In this document: piece after piece, positions 17,004 through 25,870 of the stretch
Layout of the letters: each line of letters starts with the position of its first letter
How positions within the stretch are numbered: the stretch's first letter is position 1
Source: Acidimicrobiales bacterium
GTDB taxonomy: Bacteria > Actinomycetota > Acidimicrobiia > Acidimicrobiales > Iamiaceae
NCBI GenBank assembly: GCA_035630295.1
Contig: DASQKY010000037.1
Span: 28,417-92,416 of the forward strand
DNA length: 64,000 bases
Direction of reading: 5' to 3'
Notes under the pieces: model-generated
Database searches by the model: none
What the model was told of the DNA's origin: nothing
The model's input: the letters and a program-made list of their open reading frames with translations, nothing else
Made by a program: the position numbers and the translations under genes

Positions 17004-17342
17004 ATGACCGACGCCACGATCACCGAGCCCGAGGCCACGGAGCACCACGACGACGGGCACGGCCACGCCAGTGACGTCCTCTACATGAAGGTGGCGGCCG
17101 GCCTGGCCGTGCTCACCGGCATGGAGGTGGCCTGGCCGTACCTCATCGACGACGGCCCGGTCCTGATGTTCCCGCTGCTGATCGTGATGGCGATCAAGTT
17201 CGTGATCATCGCCGCCTTCTTCATGCACCTGAAGTTCGACTCGAAGATCCTCAGCCGGGTCTTCTACTCGGGCCTCGGCCTGGCCGTGGGCGTGTACATC
17301 ATCGCCCTGCTCACGTTCCGCGTCTTCGAGGGGCAAGTCTGA
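17004..17342 (+). CDS. Cytochrome c oxidase subunit IV, prokaryotic COX4 family
   Basis: A 112-residue protein: a His/Asp-rich N-terminus, then three helices with WPYLIDDGPVLMFPLLIVMA and FVIIAAFFMHLKFDSK, the COX4_pro signature. It follows ctaE by 10 bases with an AGAGGCCGGCC leader. It is a small structural subunit of the oxidase. Confidence 0.9.
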   Translation: MTDATITEPEATEHHDDGHGHASDVLYMKVAAGLAVLTGMEVAWPYLIDDGPVLMFPLLIVMAIKFVIIAAFFMHLKFDSKILSRVFYSGLGLAVGVYIIALLTFRVFEGQV

Positions 17343-17370
17343 GCCGGCCTGGCTCGGAGGGTCCCGCCTG

Positions 17371-18321
17371 ATGCTCGCTGCCGGCGCCCCCGACCTCTGG
17401 CGGTTCCAGCCGCACCCCGAGGTGTGGGTGCTGGTGCTCAGCCTCGCCGCCCTCTACGTGGGGGCGGTCCGGGTGGTGGGGCCCAAGGCGGTGCCCGAGG
17501 GCACGCCGGTGCTCAGCCGGCGCAACAAGGCCGCCGCCGTGGCCGGCATCGTCCTGCTGTGGGTGGCCTCCGACTGGCCGATGCACGACATCGCCGAGGA
17601 GTACCTGTACCTGGTCCACATGGTGCAGCACACCATCCTCACCCTGGTCGTGCCCCCCCTGGCCCTCCTGGCCACGCCCCGCTGGCTGGCCGACCTGGTG
17701 CTGGGCTCGGGCCGGGTCCGCCGGGTCATCCAGGTGGCGGCCAAGCCGGTGGTGGCCGGCGTGGCCTTCAACGCCATGACCATGGCCGTCCACTGGCCGA
17801 CGCTGGTGAACGCCTCGGTCTCCAACGGCGTCCTCCACTACGGCCTCCACGTGGCGCTGGTGTTCACCGCCTTCATGATGTGGACGCCGGTGTGCGGGCC
17901 CATCGAGGAGTGGCGCATGTCGCCCCCGGCCCAGATGATCTACCTGTTCCTCATGTCCGTCGTCCCCACCGTGCCCGGTGGCTGGCTCACCTTCGCCGAG
18001 GGCGCGGTGTACGACAGCTACGACATCCCCCAGCGGGCCTTCGGCCTCTCGGTGCAGGACGACCAGCAGGCGGCCGGGGTGTTCATGAAGCTGGCCGCCG
18101 GCGGTGAGCTGTGGGTGATCATCACCGCCATGTTCTTCGTGTGGGCCTTCCGGCACATGCGGGCCGAGGAGGAGCTGGCCCGGGCCGACCGAGCGCCCGC
18201 CACGCCGGACGGTCCCGCCGCCCGGGCCGACGGCGACGAGCCGCTGACCTACGACGAGGTCGAGCGGGCCTTCGCCGAGACGGCCGCCGCCCCCGAGCCC
18301 GACCGCCCCCGGCGGCGCTGA
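17371..18321 (+). CDS. ctaG: Cytochrome oxidase assembly factor CtaG (caa3_CtaG family)
   Basis: A 316-residue membrane protein with HDIAEEYLYLVHMVQHTILTL, LVNASVSNGVLHYGLHVAL and DDQQAAGVFMKLAAGGELWV, all typical of caa3_CtaG. Conserved histidines in MVQH and LHVAL suggest copper handling for CuB or CuA. The cytoplasmic tail is Ala/Asp-rich. It is the last oxidase-specific gene of the run. Confidence 0.93.
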   Translation: MLAAGAPDLWRFQPHPEVWVLVLSLAALYVGAVRVVGPKAVPEGTPVLSRRNKAAAVAGIVLLWVASDWPMHDIAEEYLYLVHMVQHTILTLVVPPLALLATPRWLADLVLGSGRVRRVIQVAAKPVVAGVAFNAMTMAVHWPTLVNASVSNGVLHYGLHVALVFTAFMMWTPVCGPIEEWRMSPPAQMIYLFLMSVVPTVPGGWLTFAEGAVYDSYDIPQRAFGLSVQDDQQAAGVFMKLAAGGELWVIITAMFFVWAFRHMRAEEELARADRAPATPDGPAARADGDEPLTYDEVERAFAETAAAPEPDRPRRR

Positions 18322-18359
18322 CGCCCCTCGTGGCCGTCGTCGCCCCCGGCCCGCCGCCC

Positions 18360-19094
18360 ATGGCCGCGCCCGCCCGCCGTCGCGTCGGCGCCCAGGTCCG
18401 CATGGAGCTGGTCCTGACCCTGCGCCGGGGCGAGTCGGTGCTGCTCACCTTCCTGATCCCGGTGCTGGTCCTGGTGTTCTTCAGCCTGGTCGACGTGCTG
18501 CCCACCGGCGAGGAGCAGGCCGTGGACTTCCTGCTGCCGGGCGTGCTGGCCCTGTCGGTGATGTCGACGGCCATGACCGGCCTGGCCATCGCCACCGGGT
18601 TCGAGCGCTCCAGCGGGGTGCTCAAGCGCCTGGCCGTCACGCCCCTCACCCGGCGGGACCTGGTGGCGGCCAAGCTGGCGTCGGTCCTGGTGGTCGAGAC
18701 CCTCCAGGTGGCGGTGATCCTGGTGGTCGGCCTGCTCCTGGGGTGGGACCCCACCGCGGGCCTGGGCACGACGCTGGCCGCCATGGTGCTGGCGTCGGTG
18801 GCCTTCGCCGGCATCGGGATGCTCATGGCCGGCACCCTCCCGGCCCTGACCACCCTGGCCCTGGCCAACGCCACCTACGTGGTGCTGCTGTTCGTGGGCG
18901 GCGTGGTGACCCCGCTCGACGACCTGCCAACCGCCCTCCGGGTGGTGGCCCGGGCCCTGCCCATCGGGGCGCTGTCGGACATCGCCCACGGGGCCCTGGG
19001 GGCGGGGCCGGTCCCCGGCGGGGCGTGGCTGGTGCTCGGGGCGTGGGCCTTGGTGGCCCCGGCGTTGGCCGCCTGGCGCTTCCGCTGGGAGTGA
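18360..19094 (+). CDS. ABC-2 type transporter permease
   Basis: About 244 residues and six helices (LLTFLIPVLVLVFFSLVDVL; DFLLPGVLALSVMSTAMTGL; GIGMLMAGTLPALTTLALA), the ABC2_membrane/DrrB plan. An upstream GTG at 18330 is equally possible; neither start has a clear ribosome site. No ATPase gene is adjacent. The closest orphan ATPase of the matching (CcmA/DrrA) type is at 33.9-34.8 kb. The position at the end of the oxidase operon suggests a role in oxidase or heme biogenesis, but the substrate is unknown. Confidence 0.8.
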   Translation: MAAPARRRVGAQVRMELVLTLRRGESVLLTFLIPVLVLVFFSLVDVLPTGEEQAVDFLLPGVLALSVMSTAMTGLAIATGFERSSGVLKRLAVTPLTRRDLVAAKLASVLVVETLQVAVILVVGLLLGWDPTAGLGTTLAAMVLASVAFAGIGMLMAGTLPALTTLALANATYVVLLFVGGVVTPLDDLPTALRVVARALPIGALSDIAHGALGAGPVPGGAWLVLGAWALVAPALAAWRFRWE

Positions 19095-19213
19095 CGCCGG
19101 TCGGCGCCGGTCGGGCGTCCTCGCGACGCCGGGCGGTGGTGGACGGCCGGGCCCCGTCCCCGAAGGGGGGTGGGGTGCCCGGCGCCGGTCCGAGCTGGGA
19201 ACAAACCCGCCAG

Positions 19214-20143
19214 ATGGCCCCTCTCACCCGCATGACTCGAGGGATCGTCGCCGATCGCACCGTGAGCACGTCGGGCCGCTGGGCCCGCTGGCTGGGGGGC
19301 AGCGCCGCCGCCCTGGCCACGGTGGTGGCCCTGGCCACGCCGGCACCGGCCCAGGGGAGCGTCCCGGCCCCGGCCCCGGGCCCGCAGGCCGCCGGGGTGG
19401 GCCAGCCCACCACCGAGCCGCAGCCGGGCGGCATCGGCGGGCGCCCCGGAGGGGACCCCTCGACCACCACGACCACGGAGGCGCCCCGCACCACCGAGGG
19501 GCCGACCACCACCGAGGCGGCCGAGGACCCGGAGCCGACGACCACCACGACGGCGGGCCGTCAGGGCCCGGCATCACCCATCGGGGACGAGGACGAGCCC
19601 GATGCTGCCGACGACGACACCTCGGTGGTGGCCCTGGCCGCCGCCCTCCTGGCCGGCCTGGTGATCGGCGCCGTCCTGGTCGCCGTCCCCCTGGGCCTGG
19701 CCCTGGCCCGCCGCAAGGCCGCCCCGTCCGGGTCGGCCGCCCCACCGGCCCCGCCCGCCCCGGTCCCCCCGTCGGCGGCCACCCCCGCACCCGCCCCGGC
19801 CGCCGGTCCCGTGGTGGGACCCGCCCCCAGCCGGGAGGAGGCCCAGGCCCGGTCCCAGCGGGCCGCCCTGGCCGAGTCCCTCATGGCACTGCGCGACCAG
19901 ATGCCCAGCGCCGCCCTGGCCGACGAGGCGGTCCGGGCCCTGGCCGCGGTGGGCATCACGGAGGTCCGGCCCGACGGCCAGCCCTTCGACCCGGCCCGCC
20001 ACCACGCCGTGGACCAGGTCGAGACCGACGACCCCTCCCGCCACAACACCGTGGTGTCGACCGAGCGCCCCGGCTACGTCGACGGCGACCGGCTCGTGCG
20101 CCAGCCCGAGGTCGTGGTGGCCCGGCACGGGAGCGGGACGTGA
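19214..20143 (+). CDS. Membrane-anchored GrpE-like nucleotide exchange factor
   Basis: A 309-residue protein. Signal-type helix (about 22-47, ending PAPAQG), a Thr/Pro/Gly-rich outer segment (TTTTTEA, PTTTEAAEDPEPTTTTT), one TM helix (137-165) ending in RRK, a Pro/Ala linker, then a cytoplasmic C-terminal domain. That domain matches the GrpE beta-domain: GITEVRPDGQPFDPARHHAV, then VVSTERPGYVDGDRLVRQPE and VVVAR. GrpE uses this domain to open the Hsp70 nucleotide site; the usual long coiled coil is reduced to a short helix. The likely partner is the membrane-anchored Hsp70 at 32.1-33.7 kb. It is convergent with the ECF sigma gene. Confidence 0.8.
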   Translation: MAPLTRMTRGIVADRTVSTSGRWARWLGGSAAALATVVALATPAPAQGSVPAPAPGPQAAGVGQPTTEPQPGGIGGRPGGDPSTTTTTEAPRTTEGPTTTEAAEDPEPTTTTTAGRQGPASPIGDEDEPDAADDDTSVVALAAALLAGLVIGAVLVAVPLGLALARRKAAPSGSAAPPAPPAPVPPSAATPAPAPAAGPVVGPAPSREEAQARSQRAALAESLMALRDQMPSAALADEAVRALAAVGITEVRPDGQPFDPARHHAVDQVETDDPSRHNTVVSTERPGYVDGDRLVRQPEVVVARHGSGT

Positions 20144-20190
20144 CCTCCGGTGGTGAGGCGCGGTGCGGCCCCGGAGCCCGGCCCCACCCC

Positions 20191-20760
20191 TCAGCCCTCG
20201 GCCGCCTCCAGCACGTGGGCCACGGCCCGGCGGGCCCGGTTGATGCGGGTCTTCACCGTCTCCACCGGGATGCCCTGGACCTCGGCGATCTCCTGGTAGC
20301 TGAGATCGGCGTACTCCCGCAGGACCAGCGCCTGGCGGAAGTCGGGGGGCAGCTTCTCCAGGGCCCACCGCACCGCGCTCACCGCCGTCACCGACTCCTC
20401 CAGCACGTCGCTGAACGGCCCGGCCGGCTCGGGCACCTCCTCCACGGGGTCGGGCCTGCGGCGCTGGGCCACGGCCAGGGCGGCCCGACCGCCGATCTGG
20501 CACAGCCAGGTCGAGAAGCTGGAGCGGCCCTCGAAGCGGGGGAGCGCCCGCCAGGCGTCGAGCAGGGCGTTCTGGGCCGCGTCCCGGGCCGAGTGCTCGT
20601 CGCCGGTGATGCGCACGCACACCGCGAACAGGCGCTTGCGGCTCCGTTCGACCAGCTCGGCGAAGGCCGCCTCGTCACCGTCGCGGGCCCAGGCCAGCAG
20701 ATCCCCCTCGGGCGCGGTGCGATGGCGCCGGCCGCGGACCCTGGCCACGGCGGTCACCAT
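20191..20760 (-). CDS. ECF-type RNA polymerase sigma factor
   Basis: A 189-residue protein. Region 2: AFAELVERSRKRLFAVCVRI, ARDAAQNALLDAWRALPRFE and SFSTWLCQIGGRAAL. Region 4: LEKLPPDFRQALVLREYADL and SYQEIAEVQGIPVETVKTRI. The ATG at 20760 follows GGGGACAGACG. No anti-sigma factor is adjacent. It is divergent from the acidic-protein/dynamin operon with 140 bases between, so it may drive that operon; this is inference. Confidence 0.92.
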   Translation of the reverse strand: MVTAVARVRGRRHRTAPEGDLLAWARDGDEAAFAELVERSRKRLFAVCVRITGDEHSARDAAQNALLDAWRALPRFEGRSSFSTWLCQIGGRAALAVAQRRRPDPVEEVPEPAGPFSDVLEESVTAVSAVRWALEKLPPDFRQALVLREYADLSYQEIAEVQGIPVETVKTRINRARRAVAHVLEAAEG

Positions 20761-20900
20761 CGTCTGTCCCCATGTTCCCGCATGGTGCACACCCTCGTCG
20801 TCCCGGCCGGAACAGTAGCCCTCGTCAGGCGCAGCGTCTCCTGGGCCGGACCCCCCGCCCCACCCTCCGGGGCGGGCCGCACCAAGGAGCCCCTCCCCGC

Positions 20901-21440
20901 ATGAGCGGCCTCGACAGCATCCCCCTGGACAGCTCCGGCTACCTCGACATGGACGGGTTCCCCGACGACGGCAGCGTGCTGGCCGACGACGCCCTGGCCG
21001 ACCTGCACCAGGCCCTGTTGGCCGATCCGGTGGACGAGCCCGCCGACGAGGACTGGTCGTCCCTGGTGGCCGGCGCCCTGGACGACGCCGAGCCGGCCGA
21101 CGGCCCGTTCGCGGTCGGCGACGACGATCCCGTGGCCGGCGTGCGCCACGAGGACGCCCCCACCGACGACGACCCCGACGGCACCGAAGGGGGCGAGATC
21201 GACGTCGCCGACAGCGACGGCCCCGAGGGGGGTGAGGCCGACGACACCGGCACCGACCTCCCCGACGACGACGGGACGGGCCCGGACCTCGACCTGGACG
21301 GGGACCTCGGCGCCGAGGACCTGGTGGGCCTGGACCTGCTGGACCCCGACGACGAGGCCGTCGGGGTCGACGCCCTGGCCCACGTCGAGGAGGCCGAGGC
21401 GCCGGCGGAGGCCGGCCCCGGCTTCGAGGACTACCTGTGA
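20901..21440 (+). CDS. Highly acidic hypothetical protein upstream of the dynamin genes
   Basis: A 179-residue protein without signal peptide or TM helix, very rich in Asp, Glu and Gly (TDLPDDDGTGPDLDLDGDLG). The N-terminal part, LDSIPLDSSGYLDMDGFPDD, is less biased and may be a folded or binding segment. AAGGAG precedes the ATG by about 11 bases. I do not recognise a family. It is the first gene of the run leading to both dynamin-like GTPases, so it is a candidate client, adaptor or cation-binding partner. Confidence 0.7.
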   Translation: MSGLDSIPLDSSGYLDMDGFPDDGSVLADDALADLHQALLADPVDEPADEDWSSLVAGALDDAEPADGPFAVGDDDPVAGVRHEDAPTDDDPDGTEGGEIDVADSDGPEGGEADDTGTDLPDDDGTGPDLDLDGDLGAEDLVGLDLLDPDDEAVGVDALAHVEEAEAPAEAGPGFEDYL

Positions 21441-21567
21441 GGGCGGTGGCCGCCTCCTGGCCCCCGTCCCCCTCCCCCCGGGCCCTGGCCGCTGGCGGGC
21501 CGGGGCGGGGGAGGAGCGCCCAGCGGTGGCGCCGGTGCCGGCCCCGTGGCCCGGCGGGGCGACGGCG

Positions 21568-23778
21568 GTGAGCCGCGACCTGACCGCCGCCCTGGTCGAG
21601 GTGTGCGACGAGACCCTGCGGCGCCTCCCCCCCGGCCCCACCCGCGAGGCGGTGGCCACGGTGCGGGCCCGGCTGCTGTCGCCCCTCCGGGTGGCCGTGG
21701 CCGGCAGCGTCAGCTCCGGCAAGTCCACCCTGGTCAACGCCCTGCTGGGCCAGCGCGTCGCCCCCGTCGACGCCGGCGAGTGCACCCGGCTCGTCACCTG
21801 GTACCGCTACGACCACCACCAGCACATCGAGGTGCAGCGGCGCGACGGCACCGTCCACACCGTGCCCTTCGCCTCCGGCACCCGCATCCCCGACGAGCTG
21901 GGCGCCCCGCCCGGCGACATCGCCCGGCTGGTCGTCCACCTGTCGAACGAGCGCCTGCGCGACATCACCATCATCGACACGCCCGGCCTCAACACCGTCA
22001 CCGACGAGAACGAGAGGGCCACGGCCGAGGCCCTGGGGCTGGGGGACGGGACGCGGGAGGCCGGCGACTCGCAGGTGGCCATGAGCGACGCCGACGCCCT
22101 GCTGTTCCTGACCCCGCACGTGCGCGAGAGCGACGTGGCCGTGCTGGAGCGCTTCCGGGCCCTGTTCGACGCCTCGGGCCTGTCGTCGGCCAACGCCGTC
22201 GGCATCCTCAGCAAGGTCGATCGCCTGGCGCCCGACGGCGACCCGTGGCCCGTGGCCCACCGGCTGGCCACCGCGGCCCGGGAGCGGCTGTCGGCCGTGG
22301 TGTCCGAGGTCGTCCCGGTCATGGGCCTGCTGGCCGAGACCTCGGCCACTGACCACTTCACCGAGGACGACGCCTACGCGCTGGCCGCCCTGGCCGGGAT
22401 GGACGAGCTGGACCTGGAGGACGCCCTCCTCAGCCCCCAGGACCTGCTCGACGCCGAGGTCCCCGACGTCTCCCGTGACCGGCGCCGGCGCCTGCTGTCC
22501 ATGCTCGACCTGCACGGCATCGCCGTGGGCGTGGAGCTGGTGCAGGGCGGCGCCCGCGGCGCCGGGGCCCTGCTCCGCGGCTTCCGGGAGCGCAGCGGCC
22601 TGGTGCCCCTCACCACCACGGTCGAGGCCGGCTTCGCCCGCCGGGCCAGCGCCCTCAAGGCCCGGGGGGGCCTGTCGGACCTCCGGCGCATCGCGGCCCA
22701 GGCCGGCGGGGAGGACGCGGCCGCCTTCCAGGCCCTGGCCGGGCCCCTGGAGCGCATCGAGCTCGACCCGGCCCTCCACGACCTGCGCATCCTCGACGCC
22801 CTCCGGGCCGCCGAGGAGGGCACCACCCGCCTCCCCGACGACCTGCTCGACGCCCTGCGTCGCCTGGCCCTGGAGACCACCCCGGTCCGCCAGCTGGGCC
22901 TGGACGAGTCCGCCGATCCCGGCGAGGTGGCCCGGGCCGCGTCGCGGGCGGTGGCGGCCTGGGCCCGGTACGGCAACGACAGCCGGCGGAGCCCGGTGGA
23001 GCGGCGCCTGGCCGAGGACGTGCGCGAGTGGTACGAGCTGGTCTGGGACCAGGCCACCCCCCGGCCGGCGGCGCCCACCCCGCCGCCGCCCGGCCCGGCC
23101 ACCGGGTACCCACCGACGGCGCCGCCCCCGGGGCCCGGGCCGCAGCCCGGCTACCCGCAAGCCCCAGCGCCGACCTACCCGCAGGTGACGACGCCGCCCG
23201 CCCCGGGCTACCCGCAGCCCACGCCGCAGGGCTACCCGCAGCCCACGCCTCCTCCGGGCTACCCCCAGCCCACCGGCCACCCGCAGGCCCCGGCACCCGG
23301 CTACCCGCAACCCACCCCGTCGCCTCCGGGCCACCCGCAGGGCACGCCCCCCCCGGGCTACCCGCAGCCGGGCCCGCCCGGGTACCCGCCGCCCACCCCG
23401 CCGCCCGTTCCGGGCCACCCGCAGCCCGGCGGCTCCCCGCAGCCGGCTCCGCCCGGGTACCCGCCTCCCACGCCGCCGCCCTCGCCGGGCTACCCGCAGC
23501 CCGTACCGGGGTACCCGCCGCCTGCGCCCGGGCACCCGCCGGCGTCGACTCCGCCCTCCGGCCCCGGACCGGCGCCCCCCGGCCCGCCGGTCCCGCCCGG
23601 GGGCCCGGGCGCGCCGCAGCCGGCGGCGCCTCCTCCCCGTCAGGCTCCGGGGGCTCGGCCGGCTGCCGACCCGGCCCCGGTCCCGCCCCCGCCGACGCCG
23701 CCGCCGGCGCCCCCCGTCCGGGACGACGGCGATGACGACGACCCGCCCCTCTCCACCCCCTGGACCCGCCGCCGATGA
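21568..23778 (+). CDS. Dynamin-like GTPase with proline-rich tail
   Basis: A 736-residue protein. GTPase motifs: G1 GSVSSGKS (46-53), a G2 threonine in GECTRLVT, G3 DTPG (137-140), G4 SKVD (215-218). Helical stalk-like sequence runs to about residue 490. The last 230 residues are low complexity, made of GYPQP/GHPQ and PPPP units, with an acidic end. Bacterial dynamins remodel or protect membranes, often as pairs. No strong TM helix is seen here, but the next gene has one. The Pro-rich tail may bind partners, since the Hsp70 and GrpE-like proteins carry similar linkers. GTG is chosen because the GTPase domain begins about 40 residues later; the stop overlaps the next start (ATGA). Confidence 0.85.
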   Translation: MSRDLTAALVEVCDETLRRLPPGPTREAVATVRARLLSPLRVAVAGSVSSGKSTLVNALLGQRVAPVDAGECTRLVTWYRYDHHQHIEVQRRDGTVHTVPFASGTRIPDELGAPPGDIARLVVHLSNERLRDITIIDTPGLNTVTDENERATAEALGLGDGTREAGDSQVAMSDADALLFLTPHVRESDVAVLERFRALFDASGLSSANAVGILSKVDRLAPDGDPWPVAHRLATAARERLSAVVSEVVPVMGLLAETSATDHFTEDDAYALAALAGMDELDLEDALLSPQDLLDAEVPDVSRDRRRRLLSMLDLHGIAVGVELVQGGARGAGALLRGFRERSGLVPLTTTVEAGFARRASALKARGGLSDLRRIAAQAGGEDAAAFQALAGPLERIELDPALHDLRILDALRAAEEGTTRLPDDLLDALRRLALETTPVRQLGLDESADPGEVARAASRAVAAWARYGNDSRRSPVERRLAEDVREWYELVWDQATPRPAAPTPPPPGPATGYPPTAPPPGPGPQPGYPQAPAPTYPQVTTPPAPGYPQPTPQGYPQPTPPPGYPQPTGHPQAPAPGYPQPTPSPPGHPQGTPPPGYPQPGPPGYPPPTPPPVPGHPQPGGSPQPAPPGYPPPTPPPSPGYPQPVPGYPPPAPGHPPASTPPSGPGPAPPGPPVPPGGPGAPQPAAPPPRQAPGARPAADPAPVPPPPTPPPAPPVRDDGDDDDPPLSTPWTRRR

Positions 23779-25835
23779 CGCCCGACACCCCCGCTCCCGG
23801 GCCGGCTCCGGCCCCCTCCGCTCCGGCTCCCGGCCCGGCCGCCGCTCCTGGCCCCGCCGGCTCGTCGGGCCCGCCGCCGGAGCGGCCGCCGGGCCTGCCG
23901 GCGGTGGTGGCCGAGGTGCTGCGGCTGGCCAACCGCACCCACGCCCTCACCGTCGCCACCGGCCACGCCGACCTGACCGGGCGCATCGAGGCCGAGGCCC
24001 GGTCGTGGAAGGACACCCAGGTCCGGGTGGTGGTGGCCGGCGAGATCAAGCGGGGCAAGACCAGCTTCATCAACGCCCTGCTGGGCCACCCGGGGTTGCT
24101 GCCGGTCGACGCGGATGTGGCCACCAGCGTCCACCTGGCCGTCAGCCACGCCGAGGCCCTCCAGGTCACCGCGGTGCGCCGGCCCGAGGGCGGCGAGGCC
24201 GAGGAGCGCATCGCCATCGGGCCCGACCAGCTCGTGGACTACGCCTCCATGCAGGGCCGGGCCGTGGCCCGGGAGGGCGTGGTGGGCGTGGAGGTCGGCC
24301 TGCCCCACCCCCTGCTGGAGCGGGGCCTGGTGGTCATCGACACCCCGGGGGTCGGGGGCCTGACCCGGGGCCACCGCGACAGCGCCCTGGCCGGCCTGCG
24401 CTACGCCGATGCCCTGCTGTTCACGGTGTCGGTGGAGGAGCCCATCTCCCTGAGCGAGCTGCGGTTCCTGGCCGAGGCCAGCGAGCGCATCGACACCGTG
24501 GTGCTGGTGCTGACCAAGGTCGACAGCTCCTCGGACCCGGAGCGGATGATGGCCGAGGACCGGGCCAAGATGGCCGAGTACCTGGAGTCGCTCCGGCGGG
24601 CGGCGGCCCAGCCCGACGCCGAGGAGGACCTGGCCGAGGCGGCCCGCCGCTTCGAGCGCGTCCTGGCCGCCCCGTTCCTGCCGGTCAGCAGCCGCCTGGC
24701 CGGCAAGGCCCGGGTCCGGGCCGAGGCCGGCCGGGCCGACACCGCGGCCACGCTCATGGCCCGCAGCGGCTTCGCCGACATGGAGGCGATCTTCGACCGC
24801 ACCCTCCAGAACCGGGAGCTGGTGCGCATGGCCAACATCCTGCGGGTGGTGGGCCACGTCCTGGCCCGCGTCGAGTCCGAGCAGACGGCCGAGGTCCGGG
24901 TGGCGGCCGGCGACGTGGTGGCGGTGGAGGCCGAGCTGAAGGCCCGCCAGGCCCAGCTCGAGGAGCTGCTGCCCTCCCAGGCCCGGTGGCGCCAGCGCCT
25001 GGCCGGCAACGTGCAGCGCATCCAGGCCGACCTCAACCGGGTCATCGGCCGGGAGATGACCCGCATGGACCGGGCCTATCGCGACCACATCGACGCCGCC
25101 CAGAAGGACGTCGACCCGGTTATGGCCAACCTCAGCACCGACCTGGAGCAGTCCATCAACGCGGCCTGGTCGAACGTGGCCCTCGTGCTCTCCGAGCGCC
25201 TCGACACCGCCGTGGCCCGCATCGCCGCCGAGTTCAACCTGGATGACCTGGTGCTGGAACTGGAGCAGGACGCCCTGCCCGACCACCTGCGCGACCTCGG
25301 CATCGGCGATCGCCGCGACCCCAACGCCGGCAAGGCCAACCTGGTCGAGGACGGGTTGCCGTCGCTGCTGTCGGCCGGCGCCCTGGGCGGCGTGGCCTCG
25401 GCCCTCCTGGGGGGCATCGCCGCGCCGGTGATCCTGCCCGGGCTGCTCCTGGCCGCGCCCGTGGGCTACCTGCGCTACAAGAAGCGCCACCAGGTCCAGG
25501 TCCGGCAGGACTACCTGCGGATCGTGCGGGAGGTCGTCGCCCAGATCCGCCAGGAGTTCCAAGCCGAGTTCACCCTCAAGATCATCGAGGCCCGCGAGGG
25601 CGTGGAGCTGACGGTCGACACGGCCATCACCGGCCGCAAGAAGGCCCTGGAGACCCAGCGCAAGGAGCTCCAGCAGCTCCTCCAGCAGTCCAAGGCCGAG
25701 CAGGCGGCCCGCCGGGCCGAGGCCGAGAAGCGCCTGGAGGCGGTGCGCAAGCTGCGGGCCGCCGCCGATGCCCTGCGGGCCAAGGTCGACGCCGCCGCCG
25801 CCCCCCGGGCGGCCGCCCCCTCCCCCTCGGCCTGA
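23775..25835 (+). CDS. Dynamin-like GTPase with membrane hairpin and C-terminal coiled coil
   Basis: A 686-residue protein. A Pro/Ala N-terminus is followed by G1 GEIKRGKT (89-96), G3 DTPG (about 188-191) and G4 TKVD (about 247-250). Helical stalk segments follow, then a hydrophobic hairpin (GALGGVASALLGGIAAPVIL, then PGLLLAAPVGYL, roughly 532-562) before KKRH. The last 70 residues are a heptad-like coiled coil (ETQRKELQQLLQQSKAEQA). This is the layout of IniA/DynA-type bacterial dynamins. Overlap with the preceding GTPase gene implies a heteromeric pair, as in DynA/DynB or IniA/IniC. Confidence 0.87.
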   Translation: MTPDTPAPGPAPAPSAPAPGPAAAPGPAGSSGPPPERPPGLPAVVAEVLRLANRTHALTVATGHADLTGRIEAEARSWKDTQVRVVVAGEIKRGKTSFINALLGHPGLLPVDADVATSVHLAVSHAEALQVTAVRRPEGGEAEERIAIGPDQLVDYASMQGRAVAREGVVGVEVGLPHPLLERGLVVIDTPGVGGLTRGHRDSALAGLRYADALLFTVSVEEPISLSELRFLAEASERIDTVVLVLTKVDSSSDPERMMAEDRAKMAEYLESLRRAAAQPDAEEDLAEAARRFERVLAAPFLPVSSRLAGKARVRAEAGRADTAATLMARSGFADMEAIFDRTLQNRELVRMANILRVVGHVLARVESEQTAEVRVAAGDVVAVEAELKARQAQLEELLPSQARWRQRLAGNVQRIQADLNRVIGREMTRMDRAYRDHIDAAQKDVDPVMANLSTDLEQSINAAWSNVALVLSERLDTAVARIAAEFNLDDLVLELEQDALPDHLRDLGIGDRRDPNAGKANLVEDGLPSLLSAGALGGVASALLGGIAAPVILPGLLLAAPVGYLRYKKRHQVQVRQDYLRIVREVVAQIRQEFQAEFTLKIIEAREGVELTVDTAITGRKKALETQRKELQQLLQQSKAEQAARRAEAEKRLEAVRKLRAAADALRAKVDAAAAPRAAAPSPSA

Positions 25836-25870
25836 CCAGCCCTTGGTGGCAGTGTCGGAAACTTCTGGTC

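Noticed and set aside
18743-19213. Longer N-terminus for the GrpE-like protein reaching into the ABC permease gene
   Set aside because: The upstream codons are Gly/Pro/Arg shadow sequence; the ATG at 19214 places a proper signal helix at the N-terminus.
20191-23535. Minus-strand open frame of more than 1100 codons through the dynamin gene
   Set aside because: Only its last 189 codons (the sigma factor) look like protein; the rest is Arg/Gly/Pro-rich antisense of the GTPase gene, a usual artefact of high GC.
23095-23560. Repetitive CCGGGCTACCCGCAGCCC-like DNA as a non-coding repeat
   Set aside because: It encodes the in-frame GYPQP tail of the dynamin-like protein.
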